64,000 bases of DNA from Rhizobium leguminosarum bv. trifolii WSM2297. GTDB lineage: Bacteria; Pseudomonadota; Alphaproteobacteria; Rhizobiales; Rhizobiaceae. The stretch spans positions 3,280,253 to 3,344,252 of the forward strand of contig NZ_JH719395.1 in the NCBI RefSeq assembly GCF_000271845.1, written 5' to 3'. Position numbers and translations under genes: made by a program. Numbering within the stretch: position 1 is the stretch's first letter; each line of letters begins with the position of its first letter. Under the pieces are notes generated by a model. The model was not told the DNA's origin and did no database searches. It was given only the letters and a program-made list of their open reading frames with translations. Positions 29,070-38,796 of this stretch are shown piece by piece.

Positions 29070-30236
29070 ATGAAAATCACCAGCGTTCGGCCGTGGCTTA
29101 TCAAGTCCGATGCTTCCTATTGGGGAGAGTTTCTGTTCGTCGAAGTGACGACCGACGAGGGGGTCAGCGGCTGGGGCGAGATCACGACGACGACCAGGCT
29201 CGCCAATCGCGCCCTCTGCACCATCCTGCAACAGATCGGGGCCGCTGTGACAGGCGAGGACCCAGCGCGCATTGAGTATCTGTGGCACAAGATATTCCGT
29301 AGCTTCACTTACATGGGCAGTCGCGGCGCCGCAGTCGAATGCGTGAGCGCCATCGACATCGCGCTCTGGGACATCCGAGGCAAAGTCCTGGGTAAGCCGA
29401 TTTACGAGCTGCTGGGTGGAGCTGTGCGCGATGAAATTGCGCTCTACACCCACCCCAACCAGGCCAAATTTACCAGCAATGAGGCAGTGGTCCGCGAAAT
29501 TCGAGATATCGTCGAGTCCGGCCACACTGCGCTCAAGTTCGATCCTTTCCCCTACCAAGGGCGCACCGCCGATGGCCTGCCTCGCGAACAGCGGGACGGC
29601 TATCTCGATGGCAGCATGACCCGCAAAGACGAGCGCGTAGCCGCCGAACTCACGGCCCTCATCCGCGAAACGGCGGGCCCGGATGTCGACATCCTTATCG
29701 ATGCGCATGGCCGGTTCGATGTTCCCACCGCCATTCGCCTTTGTCGGAGCCTCGAGGAAGCTGGTCAGATCGACTGGTTCGAGGAGCCCTGTCCACCGGA
29801 GAGCCTCAACGCTCTCAGACAGGTCCGCGAGAAGGTCAGCGTCGCGATCTCGTGGGGCGAGCGCGGCCACACGAAGTGGGATTTCGTGCCCGTGCTCGAA
29901 AACAAGCTCGCTGACTACGTCATGCCCGATGTCACCTGGACCGGCGGCATTACCGAACTCAAGAAGATTTCTGCCCTATGCGAAGCCTACTACATCCCCG
30001 TCTCGCCGCATGACGCCGCGGGGCCGATCAACGTGGTCGCGGGGGCGCAGGTGATGATGACCGTTCCCAACTTCTACAAACTCGAAACGTCGGAGTGGAA
30101 CCTGGGCAAATACGATCACCTCATCGACAGACCGCTCGATGTTTCGAACGGCAGCCTCAAGCTGACGCCCAAGCCTGGTCTCGGCGTCGAAATGAACCGC
30201 GACTACCTTCAAAGCCACGAGATAGAGCTGGACTAG
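29070..30236 (+). CDS. Enolase-superfamily dehydratase (paralogue 2)
   Basis: A 388-residue mandelate racemase/muconate lactonising family protein. Metal-site and catalytic candidates: ALKFDPF (Lys and Asp), LIDAHGRF (Asp ligand and His), IDWFEEP (Glu), ISWGERGH (Glu), VSPHDAAGP (His) and YKLETSEW (Glu). It resembles galactonate/galactarate-type dehydratases more than mandelate racemase. The gene starts 53 bases after the GntR gene and heads a plus-strand run of three dehydratase genes. Substrate is unknown. Confidence 0.85.
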   Translation: MKITSVRPWLIKSDASYWGEFLFVEVTTDEGVSGWGEITTTTRLANRALCTILQQIGAAVTGEDPARIEYLWHKIFRSFTYMGSRGAAVECVSAIDIALWDIRGKVLGKPIYELLGGAVRDEIALYTHPNQAKFTSNEAVVREIRDIVESGHTALKFDPFPYQGRTADGLPREQRDGYLDGSMTRKDERVAAELTALIRETAGPDVDILIDAHGRFDVPTAIRLCRSLEEAGQIDWFEEPCPPESLNALRQVREKVSVAISWGERGHTKWDFVPVLENKLADYVMPDVTWTGGITELKKISALCEAYYIPVSPHDAAGPINVVAGAQVMMTVPNFYKLETSEWNLGKYDHLIDRPLDVSNGSLKLTPKPGLGVEMNRDYLQSHEIELD

Positions 30237-30298
30237 CAAACGCTTTACGCCGTCCCCGCGTGCGCGGCGCCACCCCCCCGACCAAACGAGGATAAATC

Positions 30299-31660
30299 AT
30301 GCCAGAGGCAGACGGAGCCGACGAGGCGCTCAATCGGGTGAACACGCATTCCAAGCCGTCCGACCTTCGCATCACCGACTTGCGGGTTGCCGAAATTGTC
30401 GGCGCCCCGTTCACCTCGGTGCTGCTTAAGATTTACACTAACCAGGGCATCGTCGGGCTTGGCGAGGTGCGCGACGGCGCCAGCGCCACCTACGCGCTGA
30501 TGCTGAAGAGCCGGTTGCTCGGTGAGAACCCTTGCAACATCGATCGACTGTTTCGCCGGATCAAGCAGTTCGGCGGGCACGGCCGGCAAGGCGGTGGCGT
30601 ATCGGCGGTGGAAATCGCGTTGTGGGATCTTGCCGGCAAGGCCTATGGCGTCCCCATCTACCAGATGCTCGGCGGCCGTTTTCGGGAGAAAGTGCGCGTC
30701 TACTGCGATACCGACGCCACCGTGCCAAGCGGCACCGAGACCGGCAAGCGCCTGAAGCAGCGCATGGAGCTCGGCTTCACCTTCCTCAAGATGGATTTGG
30801 GACTGATGCAGATCGCCGATGTGCCCGGTGCGGTGGTGTTTCCTGCCGGCTCACTGGAAGGATACCGCGATCCTCCCAATCGCGGGCCGCTGAAGACCAT
30901 TGACGAGCGGCGTGTCCGCAATGCTGCCTACGATTTGCATAACGTCCAGCACCCGTTTACCGGCCTGCACTTTTCCGACAAAGGGCTCGACCTGCTTGAG
31001 CAATACATCGCCGAGGTTCGTGAGGTCATCGGCATGGATGTGCCACTGGCGATCGACCATATCGGCCATATTTCGATGCAGAACGGCATTCGCCTTGCCA
31101 GGCGAATTGAAAAATACGTGCCGGCCTGGCTCGAGGATGTGATCCCATGGCAGTATACCGAGCAATACCGACAACTGCAGGACGCCACCACGGTGCCGAT
31201 CTGCACCGGCGAGGACATCTACCTCAAGGAGGGCTTCGAGCCTCTCCTCAACAGCGGCGGCGTCTCCGTTATCCACCCGGACCTGCTCACCAGTGGGGGC
31301 ATCCTCGAGACCAAGAAGATCGGCGACATGGCGCAGGACCGCGGTGTCGCCATGGCCATCCACATGGCAGAAAGTCCGATCGCCGCCATGGCCGCGGCAC
31401 ATGTCGCGACCGCGACCGAAAATTTCATGGCACTCGAATACCATTCCGCCGATGTCGACTGGTGGGACGATATCGTCACGGGCCTTCCCAAGCCGCTGGT
31501 GAAGGACGGCTTCATCACCGTTCCGGACAAGCCGGGCCTCGGGATTGACGACGTCGTCGACGAGGTGATCTCGCAGCATCTGCAGCCGGGTGTCGCCGGC
31601 ATTTGGCAGCCGACTGATCACTGGGACGATGAATATTCCTGGGATCGCACCTGGAGCTGA
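30299..31660 (+). CDS. Enolase-superfamily protein, mannonate dehydratase/RspA-like (paralogue 3)
   Basis: A 453-residue member, longer than the usual 380-400. Candidate residues: FLKMDLGL (Lys), [10 protein letters not shown] (Asp and His), [10 protein letters not shown] (Glu), ICTGEDIYL (Glu), AIHMAESP (His) and [13 protein letters not shown] (Glu). An internal segment of about 45 residues around [22 protein letters not shown] extends the barrel loops, and a C-terminal tail rich in Trp/Asp follows the barrel. These differences from its neighbours suggest a different substrate. It lies 17 bases before paralogue 4 and is surely cotranscribed. Confidence 0.82.
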   Translation: MPEADGADEALNRVNTHSKPSDLRITDLRVAEIVGAPFTSVLLKIYTNQGIVGLGEVRDGASATYALMLKSRLLGENPCNIDRLFRRIKQFGGHGRQGGGVSAVEIALWDLAGKAYGVPIYQMLGGRFREKVRVYCDTDATVPSGTETGKRLKQRMELGFTFLKMDLGLMQIADVPGAVVFPAGSLEGYRDPPNRGPLKTIDERRVRNAAYDLHNVQHPFTGLHFSDKGLDLLEQYIAEVREVIGMDVPLAIDHIGHISMQNGIRLARRIEKYVPAWLEDVIPWQYTEQYRQLQDATTVPICTGEDIYLKEGFEPLLNSGGVSVIHPDLLTSGGILETKKIGDMAQDRGVAMAIHMAESPIAAMAAAHVATATENFMALEYHSADVDWWDDIVTGLPKPLVKDGFITVPDKPGLGIDDVVDEVISQHLQPGVAGIWQPTDHWDDEYSWDRTWS

Positions 31661-31677
31661 GGCGAAAAGGAACGAAG

Positions 31678-32877
31678 ATGAAAATCACCGATCTGCGCTG
31701 CGCCGTTATCGGCAAACACCCGATCGTCCGCATCGTTACGGACGAGGGCCTCCATGGCTTGGGCGAAGTCGAATTCACCAAGTCCTACCTCAAGCCTTGG
31801 GTGCTGCATTTCCGCGAGGCGCTGATCGGAGAAGACCCGACTGACGTCGAGAGAGTCATGCTAAAGATCCGCCAACGCGGCTCTTTCAAGCCGTATGGCG
31901 CGGCGGTGAGCGCTATTGAGCATGCGCTGTGGGATATTGCTGGCAAGGCCGCGGGTGTGCCCGTCTATAAACTGCTCGGCGGCAAGGTCCGGGACAAGGT
32001 GCGCGTCTACAACGGCTCGATTCGCCAGAAACGCACCGGCGACCGCCCGGAGGACTACGCCGCTGACGTCAAATGGATGATGGAGCAGCCGCAGAACTTC
32101 TTCATGGTCAAGCAAGGAATCTCCTTCCACTCCAACATGAAGGACACCATCGAAGGCTTCCACTACGGCGTGACGCAGAAGAAGGCCGGCTATCACGGTG
32201 CCATGGATCAGGGCCTGATCAGCGAGCGCGGTTTCAATCACATGCTCGACTGCGTGATCGCGATGAAAGAAGTGCTGGGCGACAAAGTCAGCCTGGCGCT
32301 CGACTGCGGCCCCGGCTGGATGCTGCCCGACGCGATCAAGTTCGCGCGCGCGGTCGAGAAGTACAATTTGATGTGGCTGGAGGACATGCTGACTGGCGAC
32401 TACGTGCCGTGGGTCAATCCGCAGGCCTATCGGGAACTGACAACCTCCACCTCGACGCCAATCCACACTGGTGAGCAGATCTACCTGCGGCACAATTTCA
32501 AGGAACTGATCGAGACGCAGGCGGTACGCGTCATCGGCCCCGATCCAGCCGACGTTGGCGGCATTGCCGAGCTCAAATGGGTCGCCGAGCACGCTTACAT
32601 GCACTCGATCCTGATGGCGCCGCACGGCACCGCTAACGGCCTGCTCGGCCTCGGCGCGTTGATCAATGTCTGCGCCACCTTGCCGGCAAATTACATCGCT
32701 TTCGAATATCCGACCGCCTCCGACCCCTGGTGGGAGGATCTGGTAATCGGCTTGCCGTCGCAGATCGTCAAGGACAGCATGGTAGACCTGCTGGAAGCGC
32801 CGGGGCTGGGTCTCGATATCGACGCTGAAGGGGCCAGGAGATATCTCAGGGAAGAGGATGCTGGCTTTTTCGACTGA
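31678..32877 (+). CDS. Enolase-superfamily protein, gluconate/mannonate dehydratase-like (paralogue 4)
   Basis: A 399-residue member. FMVKQGI carries a Lys, LALDCGPGW the first Asp ligand, MWLEDML and HTGEQIYL the Glu ligands, and APHGTANG the barrel His. The position two after the Asp, which is His in the DxH of many acid-sugar dehydratases, is Gly here (DCG), so the chemistry must rely on the other Lys/His residues. IAFEYPTASDPWWED resembles paralogue 3. It is the last gene of the plus-strand run; no strong terminator follows. Confidence 0.82.
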   Translation: MKITDLRCAVIGKHPIVRIVTDEGLHGLGEVEFTKSYLKPWVLHFREALIGEDPTDVERVMLKIRQRGSFKPYGAAVSAIEHALWDIAGKAAGVPVYKLLGGKVRDKVRVYNGSIRQKRTGDRPEDYAADVKWMMEQPQNFFMVKQGISFHSNMKDTIEGFHYGVTQKKAGYHGAMDQGLISERGFNHMLDCVIAMKEVLGDKVSLALDCGPGWMLPDAIKFARAVEKYNLMWLEDMLTGDYVPWVNPQAYRELTTSTSTPIHTGEQIYLRHNFKELIETQAVRVIGPDPADVGGIAELKWVAEHAYMHSILMAPHGTANGLLGLGALINVCATLPANYIAFEYPTASDPWWEDLVIGLPSQIVKDSMVDLLEAPGLGLDIDAEGARRYLREEDAGFFD

Positions 32878-32972
32878 ACTCCCTCCGCCCGTCGCGGCCA
32901 GCTGGTCGGGCGCCAAGTAGCCAATCAAAAACAAGGAAGAGCTCGGCAATCCGGAAGCGCTGCAGCGCGGGG

Positions 32973-32986
32973 CTAGAGCGGTTCAG
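32973..32986. repeat. Fragment of the second repeat family, inverted
   Basis: CTAGAGCGGTTCAG matches the complement of the right end of the 21439-21516 repeat (CTGAACCGCTCTAA) at 13 of 14 positions. It is too short to be certain on its own. It lies at the other edge of the sugar-acid block. Confidence 0.4.
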
Positions 32987-32994
32987 GTTGAACT

Positions 32995-33027
32995 AAAACA
33001 GCCGCCTGCCTCGCGGCAAGCGGCTGC
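32995..33027 (-). terminator. Intrinsic terminator after lpdA
   Basis: Read on the minus strand, CAGCCGC-TTGCC...GGCA-GCGGCTG folds into a stem and is followed by TTTTAG. It lies 24 bases beyond the lpdA stop and would end the long suc/lpd transcript. Confidence 0.8.
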
Positions 33028-33050
33028 ATGCTCATTACCAATATGTGAGA

Positions 33051-34457
33051 TTACATGTGGATCGGCTTGAAGAAGGTCGCGAGTGCGGCTTCCTTGACCG
33101 CTTCCGACATCGTCGGATGCGCATGGCAGGTACGGCCGAGATCTTCCGACGAGCCGCCGAACTCCATCAGCACGGTGATTTCGTGGATCATCTCGCCGGC
33201 GCCGAAGCCGACGATATGGCCGCCGAGCACGCGGTCGGTTTCCTTGTCGGCAAGGATCTTGACGAAGCCGTCGGTTGCCAGCATGGCGCGGGCGCGGCCG
33301 TTTGCCGTGAACGGGAATTTGCCGACCTTGTAGGCGATACCAGCCGCCTTCAGCTCTTCCTCGGTCTTGCCGACCGAGGCGATCTCCGGCTGGGTATAGA
33401 CGACGCTCGGAATGACGTCATAATTGACGTGGCCATGCTGGCCGGCGAGGATTTCGGCGAGCGCCACGCCCTCGTCTTCCGCCTTGTGCGCCAGCATCGG
33501 GCCCTTGACCACGTCGCCGATCGCATAGATGCCGGCGACATTGGTCTTGAAGTGACCGTCGATCTCGACGCGGCCGCGATTGTCGAGCGCGACACCGGCC
33601 TCTTCCAGGCCGAGACCCGCCGTATACGGCTTGCGGCCGGTGGCGATCAGAACGACTTCGGCGTCGAGCGTCACCTTGTCGCCGCCCTTGACCGGCTCGA
33701 ACGTGACCTTGGCGCCCTTATCAGCCTTTTCGACGCCGGTGACCTTGGCACCGAGGTGGAAATCGATGCCCTGCTTGGCGAGCATGCGCTGGAACTGCTT
33801 GGAGACTTCACCGTCCATGCCGCCGAGGATGGTGTCGAGATATTCGACGACGGTGACCTTGGCGCCGAGGCGCGACCAGACCGAGCCGAGCTCGAGGCCG
33901 ATGACGCCGCCGCCGACGACGATCAGCGTTTCCGGCACCTTTTCCAGCGCGATGCCGCCGGTGGACGAGATGATCGTCTTTTCATCGATCTCGACCTGAA
34001 CACCGGGAATGCCGGCGACGTCGGAACCGGTGGCGATGACGATGTTCTTGCCTTCGATCTCCTGCACCGTGCCGTCGTCGGCGGTGACCGCAACCTTACC
34101 GGCCGAGACGATCTTGCCGCTGCCCTGGAGGGCGTCGATCTTGTTCTTTTTGAACAGGAAGGCGACGCCATCGACATTCGACTTCACCGTGGCGTCCTTG
34201 TGCGCCATCATATTGCCGAGGTTGAGCGTCGGCGCCGCAATATCGATGCCGAGCGCGCTCATGCCGTGGCCGGCCTGATGGAACATTTCGGAGGCATGCA
34301 GCAGCGCCTTCGACGGAATGCAGCCGACATTCAGGCAGGTGCCGCCAAAGGTCGCGCGCTTTTCGACAACGGCGACCTTGAGGCCGAGCTGGGCTGCCTT
34401 GACGGCGCAGACATAGCCGCCCGGGCCGGTTCCGATAATGATCACATCGTAGGACAT
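33051..34457 (-). CDS. lpdA: Dihydrolipoamide dehydrogenase (E3)
   Basis: A 468-residue flavoprotein of usual length. The FAD site [10 protein letters not shown] is near residue 10, the redox disulfide lies in [13 protein letters not shown] (near residue 40), the NAD site [13 protein letters not shown] near 182, and the C-terminal His-Glu pair in [10 protein letters not shown]. It reoxidises the lipoyl arm of 2-oxoglutarate dehydrogenase. Start is ATG 34457 (MSYDVIIIG), with AGGAAA upstream; a longer frame to 34559 has no support. Last gene of the suc transcription unit. Confidence 0.97.
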   Translation of the reverse strand: MSYDVIIIGTGPGGYVCAVKAAQLGLKVAVVEKRATFGGTCLNVGCIPSKALLHASEMFHQAGHGMSALGIDIAAPTLNLGNMMAHKDATVKSNVDGVAFLFKKNKIDALQGSGKIVSAGKVAVTADDGTVQEIEGKNIVIATGSDVAGIPGVQVEIDEKTIISSTGGIALEKVPETLIVVGGGVIGLELGSVWSRLGAKVTVVEYLDTILGGMDGEVSKQFQRMLAKQGIDFHLGAKVTGVEKADKGAKVTFEPVKGGDKVTLDAEVVLIATGRKPYTAGLGLEEAGVALDNRGRVEIDGHFKTNVAGIYAIGDVVKGPMLAHKAEDEGVALAEILAGQHGHVNYDVIPSVVYTQPEIASVGKTEEELKAAGIAYKVGKFPFTANGRARAMLATDGFVKILADKETDRVLGGHIVGFGAGEMIHEITVLMEFGGSSEDLGRTCHAHPTMSEAVKEAALATFFKPIHM

Positions 34458-34483
34458 TGCTTCTTTTCCTTTGGATTTTTCGT

Positions 34484-35122
34484 TTAGTCGGCCGCGCGCG
34501 TGAGCGCGAGGCGGAAGCCGAAGCCGACGAGTGCTGCTCCGGAAATGCGGTTGAACCATTTGCCGCCGGCGATGAAGCGGTCACAGATCGCCTTGACGGT
34601 GAAGAAATAGGAGACGCCGGCAAACCAGGCGACCAGCGCCGTCGCCATGCCGATGCCGTAGGAGAACTGGATCAGATCAGGCGTGTCGTGATGCACCAGC
34701 GTCGAAAACAGCGACAGGAAGAATAGCACCGGCTTCGGGTTCAGCGCATTGGTGATGAAACCCATGCCGAGGCATTTCAGCATCGAGACCGGCTTGCGGT
34801 CCTCGGCCGTCACTTCGATCTCCTGCACCTTGAAGCCCGGTTTGCGGAACGACTTGATGCCGAGATAGACGAGATAGGCGACACCCGCCCATTTGATGAC
34901 CGCAAACAGCATCAGCGATTTCGAGACGATCAGCCCGAGGCCGAGGATCGTGTAGCTGATATGAAAGAGCAGCGAGAAGCCCATGCCGAGCCCGGTCATG
35001 ATCGCGGCGCGCCGCCCATGCACGATGCTCTGGCGCAGAATGACGGCGAAATCGGCCCCCGGGACGACGATGAAGATCGAGAAAACCGCCATCAGGCCGA
35101 GAAATTCGAGAATATACTGCAT
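34484..35122 (-). CDS. LysE-family translocator
   Basis: A 212-residue membrane protein of the LysE/RhtB exporter family. The N-terminal helix has [24 protein letters not shown] with the family PG motif, and five further hydrophobic segments follow. It would export an amino acid or derivative. It is embedded between the SDR gene and lpdA, on the same strand as the suc genes, with 26 bases before lpdA. The substrate cannot be inferred from sequence. Confidence 0.88.
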   Translation of the reverse strand: MQYILEFLGLMAVFSIFIVVPGADFAVILRQSIVHGRRAAIMTGLGMGFSLLFHISYTILGLGLIVSKSLMLFAVIKWAGVAYLVYLGIKSFRKPGFKVQEIEVTAEDRKPVSMLKCLGMGFITNALNPKPVLFFLSLFSTLVHHDTPDLIQFSYGIGMATALVAWFAGVSYFFTVKAICDRFIAGGKWFNRISGAALVGFGFRLALTRAAD

Positions 35123-35143
35123 GCTGTTTTTTCGCCCTGTCTT

Positions 35144-35896
35144 CTAGCGGCCGCCGCTCACATTGAGGATTGCGCCGGTTATATAGGAAGCCGAAGGGGA
35201 AAGAAGATAGAGGATCGCATCCGCCACCTCCTCGGCCGTGCCGGCTCGCTGCATCGGGACCAACGGCGCCATCTCGCGCGCCCGGTCCGGCAGGCCGCCT
35301 GAAGCATGGAGGTCGGTTTCGATGATGCCGGGCCTGACGGCGTTCACACGAATGCCCTCGGCAGCGACCTCGCGCGAAAGCCCCACCGTAAACGTGTCGA
35401 TCGCCGCCTTCGAGGCGGCATAATCGACATACTGCGTCGCCGAACCGAGGATCGCCGCCATCGACGAGACGTTGACGATTGCGCCGCCCTGGCCACCCTG
35501 CCGGCTCGACATGCGGCGTATGGCCTCTGCGGCGCAGAGGATGGAACCGGTGACATTGACGCGCAGCATGCGCTCGATCCGCTCTGCCGACATCTCATCG
35601 ACCCGCTGCGGATAGTCGACGATGCCGGCATTGTTGACGAGGCCGTCGAGCCGGCCGAAATGACGGTCGACCGCCGTAAACATCGCGGCGATATCCTGAG
35701 CCTTGCCGACATCGCCCTCAATCGCCACCGCCTCGCCGCCATTCTCGACGATCGAAGCCACGACCGCATCCGCGGCCTTGCGGTTGGACGCGTAATTCAC
35801 CGCCACGCGCCAGCCCTGGCGCGCGGCGAGGCGGCAGACGGCAGCGCCGATGCCCCGGCTTCCACCGGTCACCAGAACAACAGGGGTATCGCTCAT
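35144..35896 (-). CDS. SDR-family oxidoreductase
   Basis: A 250-residue short-chain dehydrogenase. TGGSRGIG is the cofactor motif (residues 11-18), NNAG is near 88, the catalytic Ser lies in NVSSMAAILGS, and YAASK follows. The C-terminus SYITGAILNVSGGR is FabG-like. ATG 35896 has AAGGAG eight bases upstream and overlaps the stop of the preceding gene by four bases (ATGA). Substrate unknown. Not similar enough in detail to the SDR at 373-1143 to suggest a recent duplication. Confidence 0.88.
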   Translation of the reverse strand: MSDTPVVLVTGGSRGIGAAVCRLAARQGWRVAVNYASNRKAADAVVASIVENGGEAVAIEGDVGKAQDIAAMFTAVDRHFGRLDGLVNNAGIVDYPQRVDEMSAERIERMLRVNVTGSILCAAEAIRRMSSRQGGQGGAIVNVSSMAAILGSATQYVDYAASKAAIDTFTVGLSREVAAEGIRVNAVRPGIIETDLHASGGLPDRAREMAPLVPMQRAGTAEEVADAILYLLSPSASYITGAILNVSGGR

Positions 35897-36423
35897 GTCG
35901 CACACTCCTTGAATGTCAGCACGTCCCAGGGCGCCACGGAAGCCTTGCCCTCGCCCCAGGCGCTGGATTCGCGAATGGCCGGACCGAGGCCGGGAAGCAC
36001 CAGCTTTTCAGCCGCCTCGGCACCTTCCGGCTGCAGATTGTCCATCTGGCCCTCGGCATCGATGCCGTAGACGGCCCCCTGCCAGACCGTGCAGGCAATG
36101 AGATCGGCGCCGGTCGCATCACCCTCGGGGCAATTGAACATCAGGATGCCGATGGCACGCACCGGATCTTCCGATGGCATGACGTACCCTTCCATCACCA
36201 CCGGCGCCTTGAGGGCACTGACTTTGAACTGGTTGCTGGCGGCAGCCGAGGCAGAATTCAGCGGTGTAAAGCGCAATTCATAGGCACCCTCACGATCGAC
36301 GTAGACGGCCCGTTCCTGCTTGCAGGCGGCGCCGAAGGCGGCCACAGGAATGCCGAAGACTGCGGCGGCCGCGATGGCAGCCACGCCCTTCCGCCCTGCC
36401 GTGATCCCGATCCCCGCGTTCAT
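35893..36423 (-). CDS. Secreted hypothetical protein
   Basis: A 176-residue protein with a signal peptide (GVAAIAAAAVFGIPVAAFGAA, to about residue 32) and three mature Cys. No family was recognised. The mature part ends in WDVLTFKECAT. It overlaps the DUF4241 gene by four bases upstream and the SDR gene by four bases downstream, so the three are translationally linked. A periplasmic partner of the DUF4241 protein is a fair guess from the coupling. Confidence 0.7.
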   Translation of the reverse strand: MNAGIGITAGRKGVAAIAAAAVFGIPVAAFGAACKQERAVYVDREGAYELRFTPLNSASAAASNQFKVSALKAPVVMEGYVMPSEDPVRAIGILMFNCPEGDATGADLIACTVWQGAVYGIDAEGQMDNLQPEGAEAAEKLVLPGLGPAIRESSAWGEGKASVAPWDVLTFKECAT

Positions 36424-37157
36424 TGCAGCTTAGGCTCCCTTCGCCCGTCGGCATTCTCGATCACGCTGAAATCCGTCAGCAGCACCAGCGCGCGGCCGTC
36501 CTTGTCGAGCCCCCAGAAAACCGGATAGAAACCGTCGCCCCAGCCGCTCCAGAACACTGCGACATTGCCCTTCTTGCCGGCAACCGGCCGGTGCAGCGCA
36601 TAGGTGCCCTTGTTGGCATCGAGATCGGCGGCCAGCACGTCGTCGTAATAATTGATATCGGCGTCGGGCTTCTGCGCCTGCACCTCAGCTTGACGCTCGT
36701 CGATCAAAGCAAGCGTCCCCGCATCCATGTAGCAGCCGACGCCGGCATCGACCGGATAGCCGAAAATCTCGTCATCCTTCAGCGTCGCCGGATCCTGGCC
36801 GGGCAGGACCGCGAACTCCCAATGATCCGGCTTGCCCTCGGCAACGCGCATGCTGGCGGCGGCGACACGCCCGAAGGCCTGGTAGAGCGTCACCGGATAT
36901 TCACCCGGCGCAACCGTTCTTGCGAGCGCCGGACGATCGGGCTGGGCGAGCGGGTCGGCCGCGACGATGCGCCCGGAGGTCAACTCGACATTGCCCATAT
37001 GGATCACGTTGATCGACCGCCCGGAAAGCTCGGCGTCGCTGAGCGCCACCAGCTCGAAATTGCTGCTTGTCCAGCCCGCGGCCGACGCAGAGACCGGGAC
37101 ATGCGCGGCGGCAGCGCAAAGAACAAGGCGCGCCGCTCGCATGATCCGGTTCCGCAT
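36420..37157 (-). CDS. DUF4241-domain secreted protein
   Basis: A 245-residue protein with signal peptide (RAARLVLCAAAAHVPVSASAAG). The DUF4241 features are visible: GEYPVTLYQAF in the middle and WSGWGDGFYPVFWGLDKDGRALVLLTDFSVIE at the end. The domain is of unknown function and is often found in single-copy proteins linked to immunity or toxin neighbourhoods elsewhere, which is not the case here. It lies 12 bases after sucB on the same strand. Confidence 0.8.
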   Translation of the reverse strand: MRNRIMRAARLVLCAAAAHVPVSASAAGWTSSNFELVALSDAELSGRSINVIHMGNVELTSGRIVAADPLAQPDRPALARTVAPGEYPVTLYQAFGRVAAASMRVAEGKPDHWEFAVLPGQDPATLKDDEIFGYPVDAGVGCYMDAGTLALIDERQAEVQAQKPDADINYYDDVLAADLDANKGTYALHRPVAGKKGNVAVFWSGWGDGFYPVFWGLDKDGRALVLLTDFSVIENADGRREPKLQ

Positions 37158-37169
37158 CGAAAGTGCTCC

Positions 37170-38432
<1,263 letters not shown>

Positions 38433-38472
38433 TGTTCAAATCCTGATTTCTTGTGTGTTCGTTTTATGCGTT

Positions 38473-38781
38473 TCAGACGGCGGGCGGCCGCAAGATGATC
38501 GAGGGCATCGGCAGGATATCGAAGCGGAAACCGAAACCGGAAGCGATGATCGGGTCGCCGTCGGCAAGAAGCTGTGCCGCCGCCTGATCCTCGACTTCGA
38601 CGATTGCCATGCCGAAGGCGCCTTCACCCTCGAAGACGGGGCCGACCACGACGGCCGTTCCCGCAAGGGCATGCCGATGCCAGTATTCGACATGGCGTTT
38701 CATCGCCGCCATTTCCTCCCCGGTCCCGTCATGCGGGAAAGTGGGGCGCGGCGGCAGCAGTCTCAGAAAGAAATAAGCCAC
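38473..38781 (-). CDS. YciI-family protein
   Basis: A 102-residue YCII-related protein with the ferredoxin-like fold. FPHDGTGEEMAAMKRHVEYWHRHALAGTAVVVGPV contains the conserved His and the GP turn, and GEGAFGMAIVEVEDQAAAQLLADGDP closes the fold. Family function is mostly unknown; some members are hydrolases of chlorinated muconolactone type. It lies between sucA and sucB with 40 and 15 base gaps, so it is read with the suc genes. Confidence 0.82.
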   Translation of the reverse strand: MAYFFLRLLPPRPTFPHDGTGEEMAAMKRHVEYWHRHALAGTAVVVGPVFEGEGAFGMAIVEVEDQAAAQLLADGDPIIASGFGFRFDILPMPSIILRPPAV

Positions 38782-38796
38782 TTGCGCCCCCTTGTG

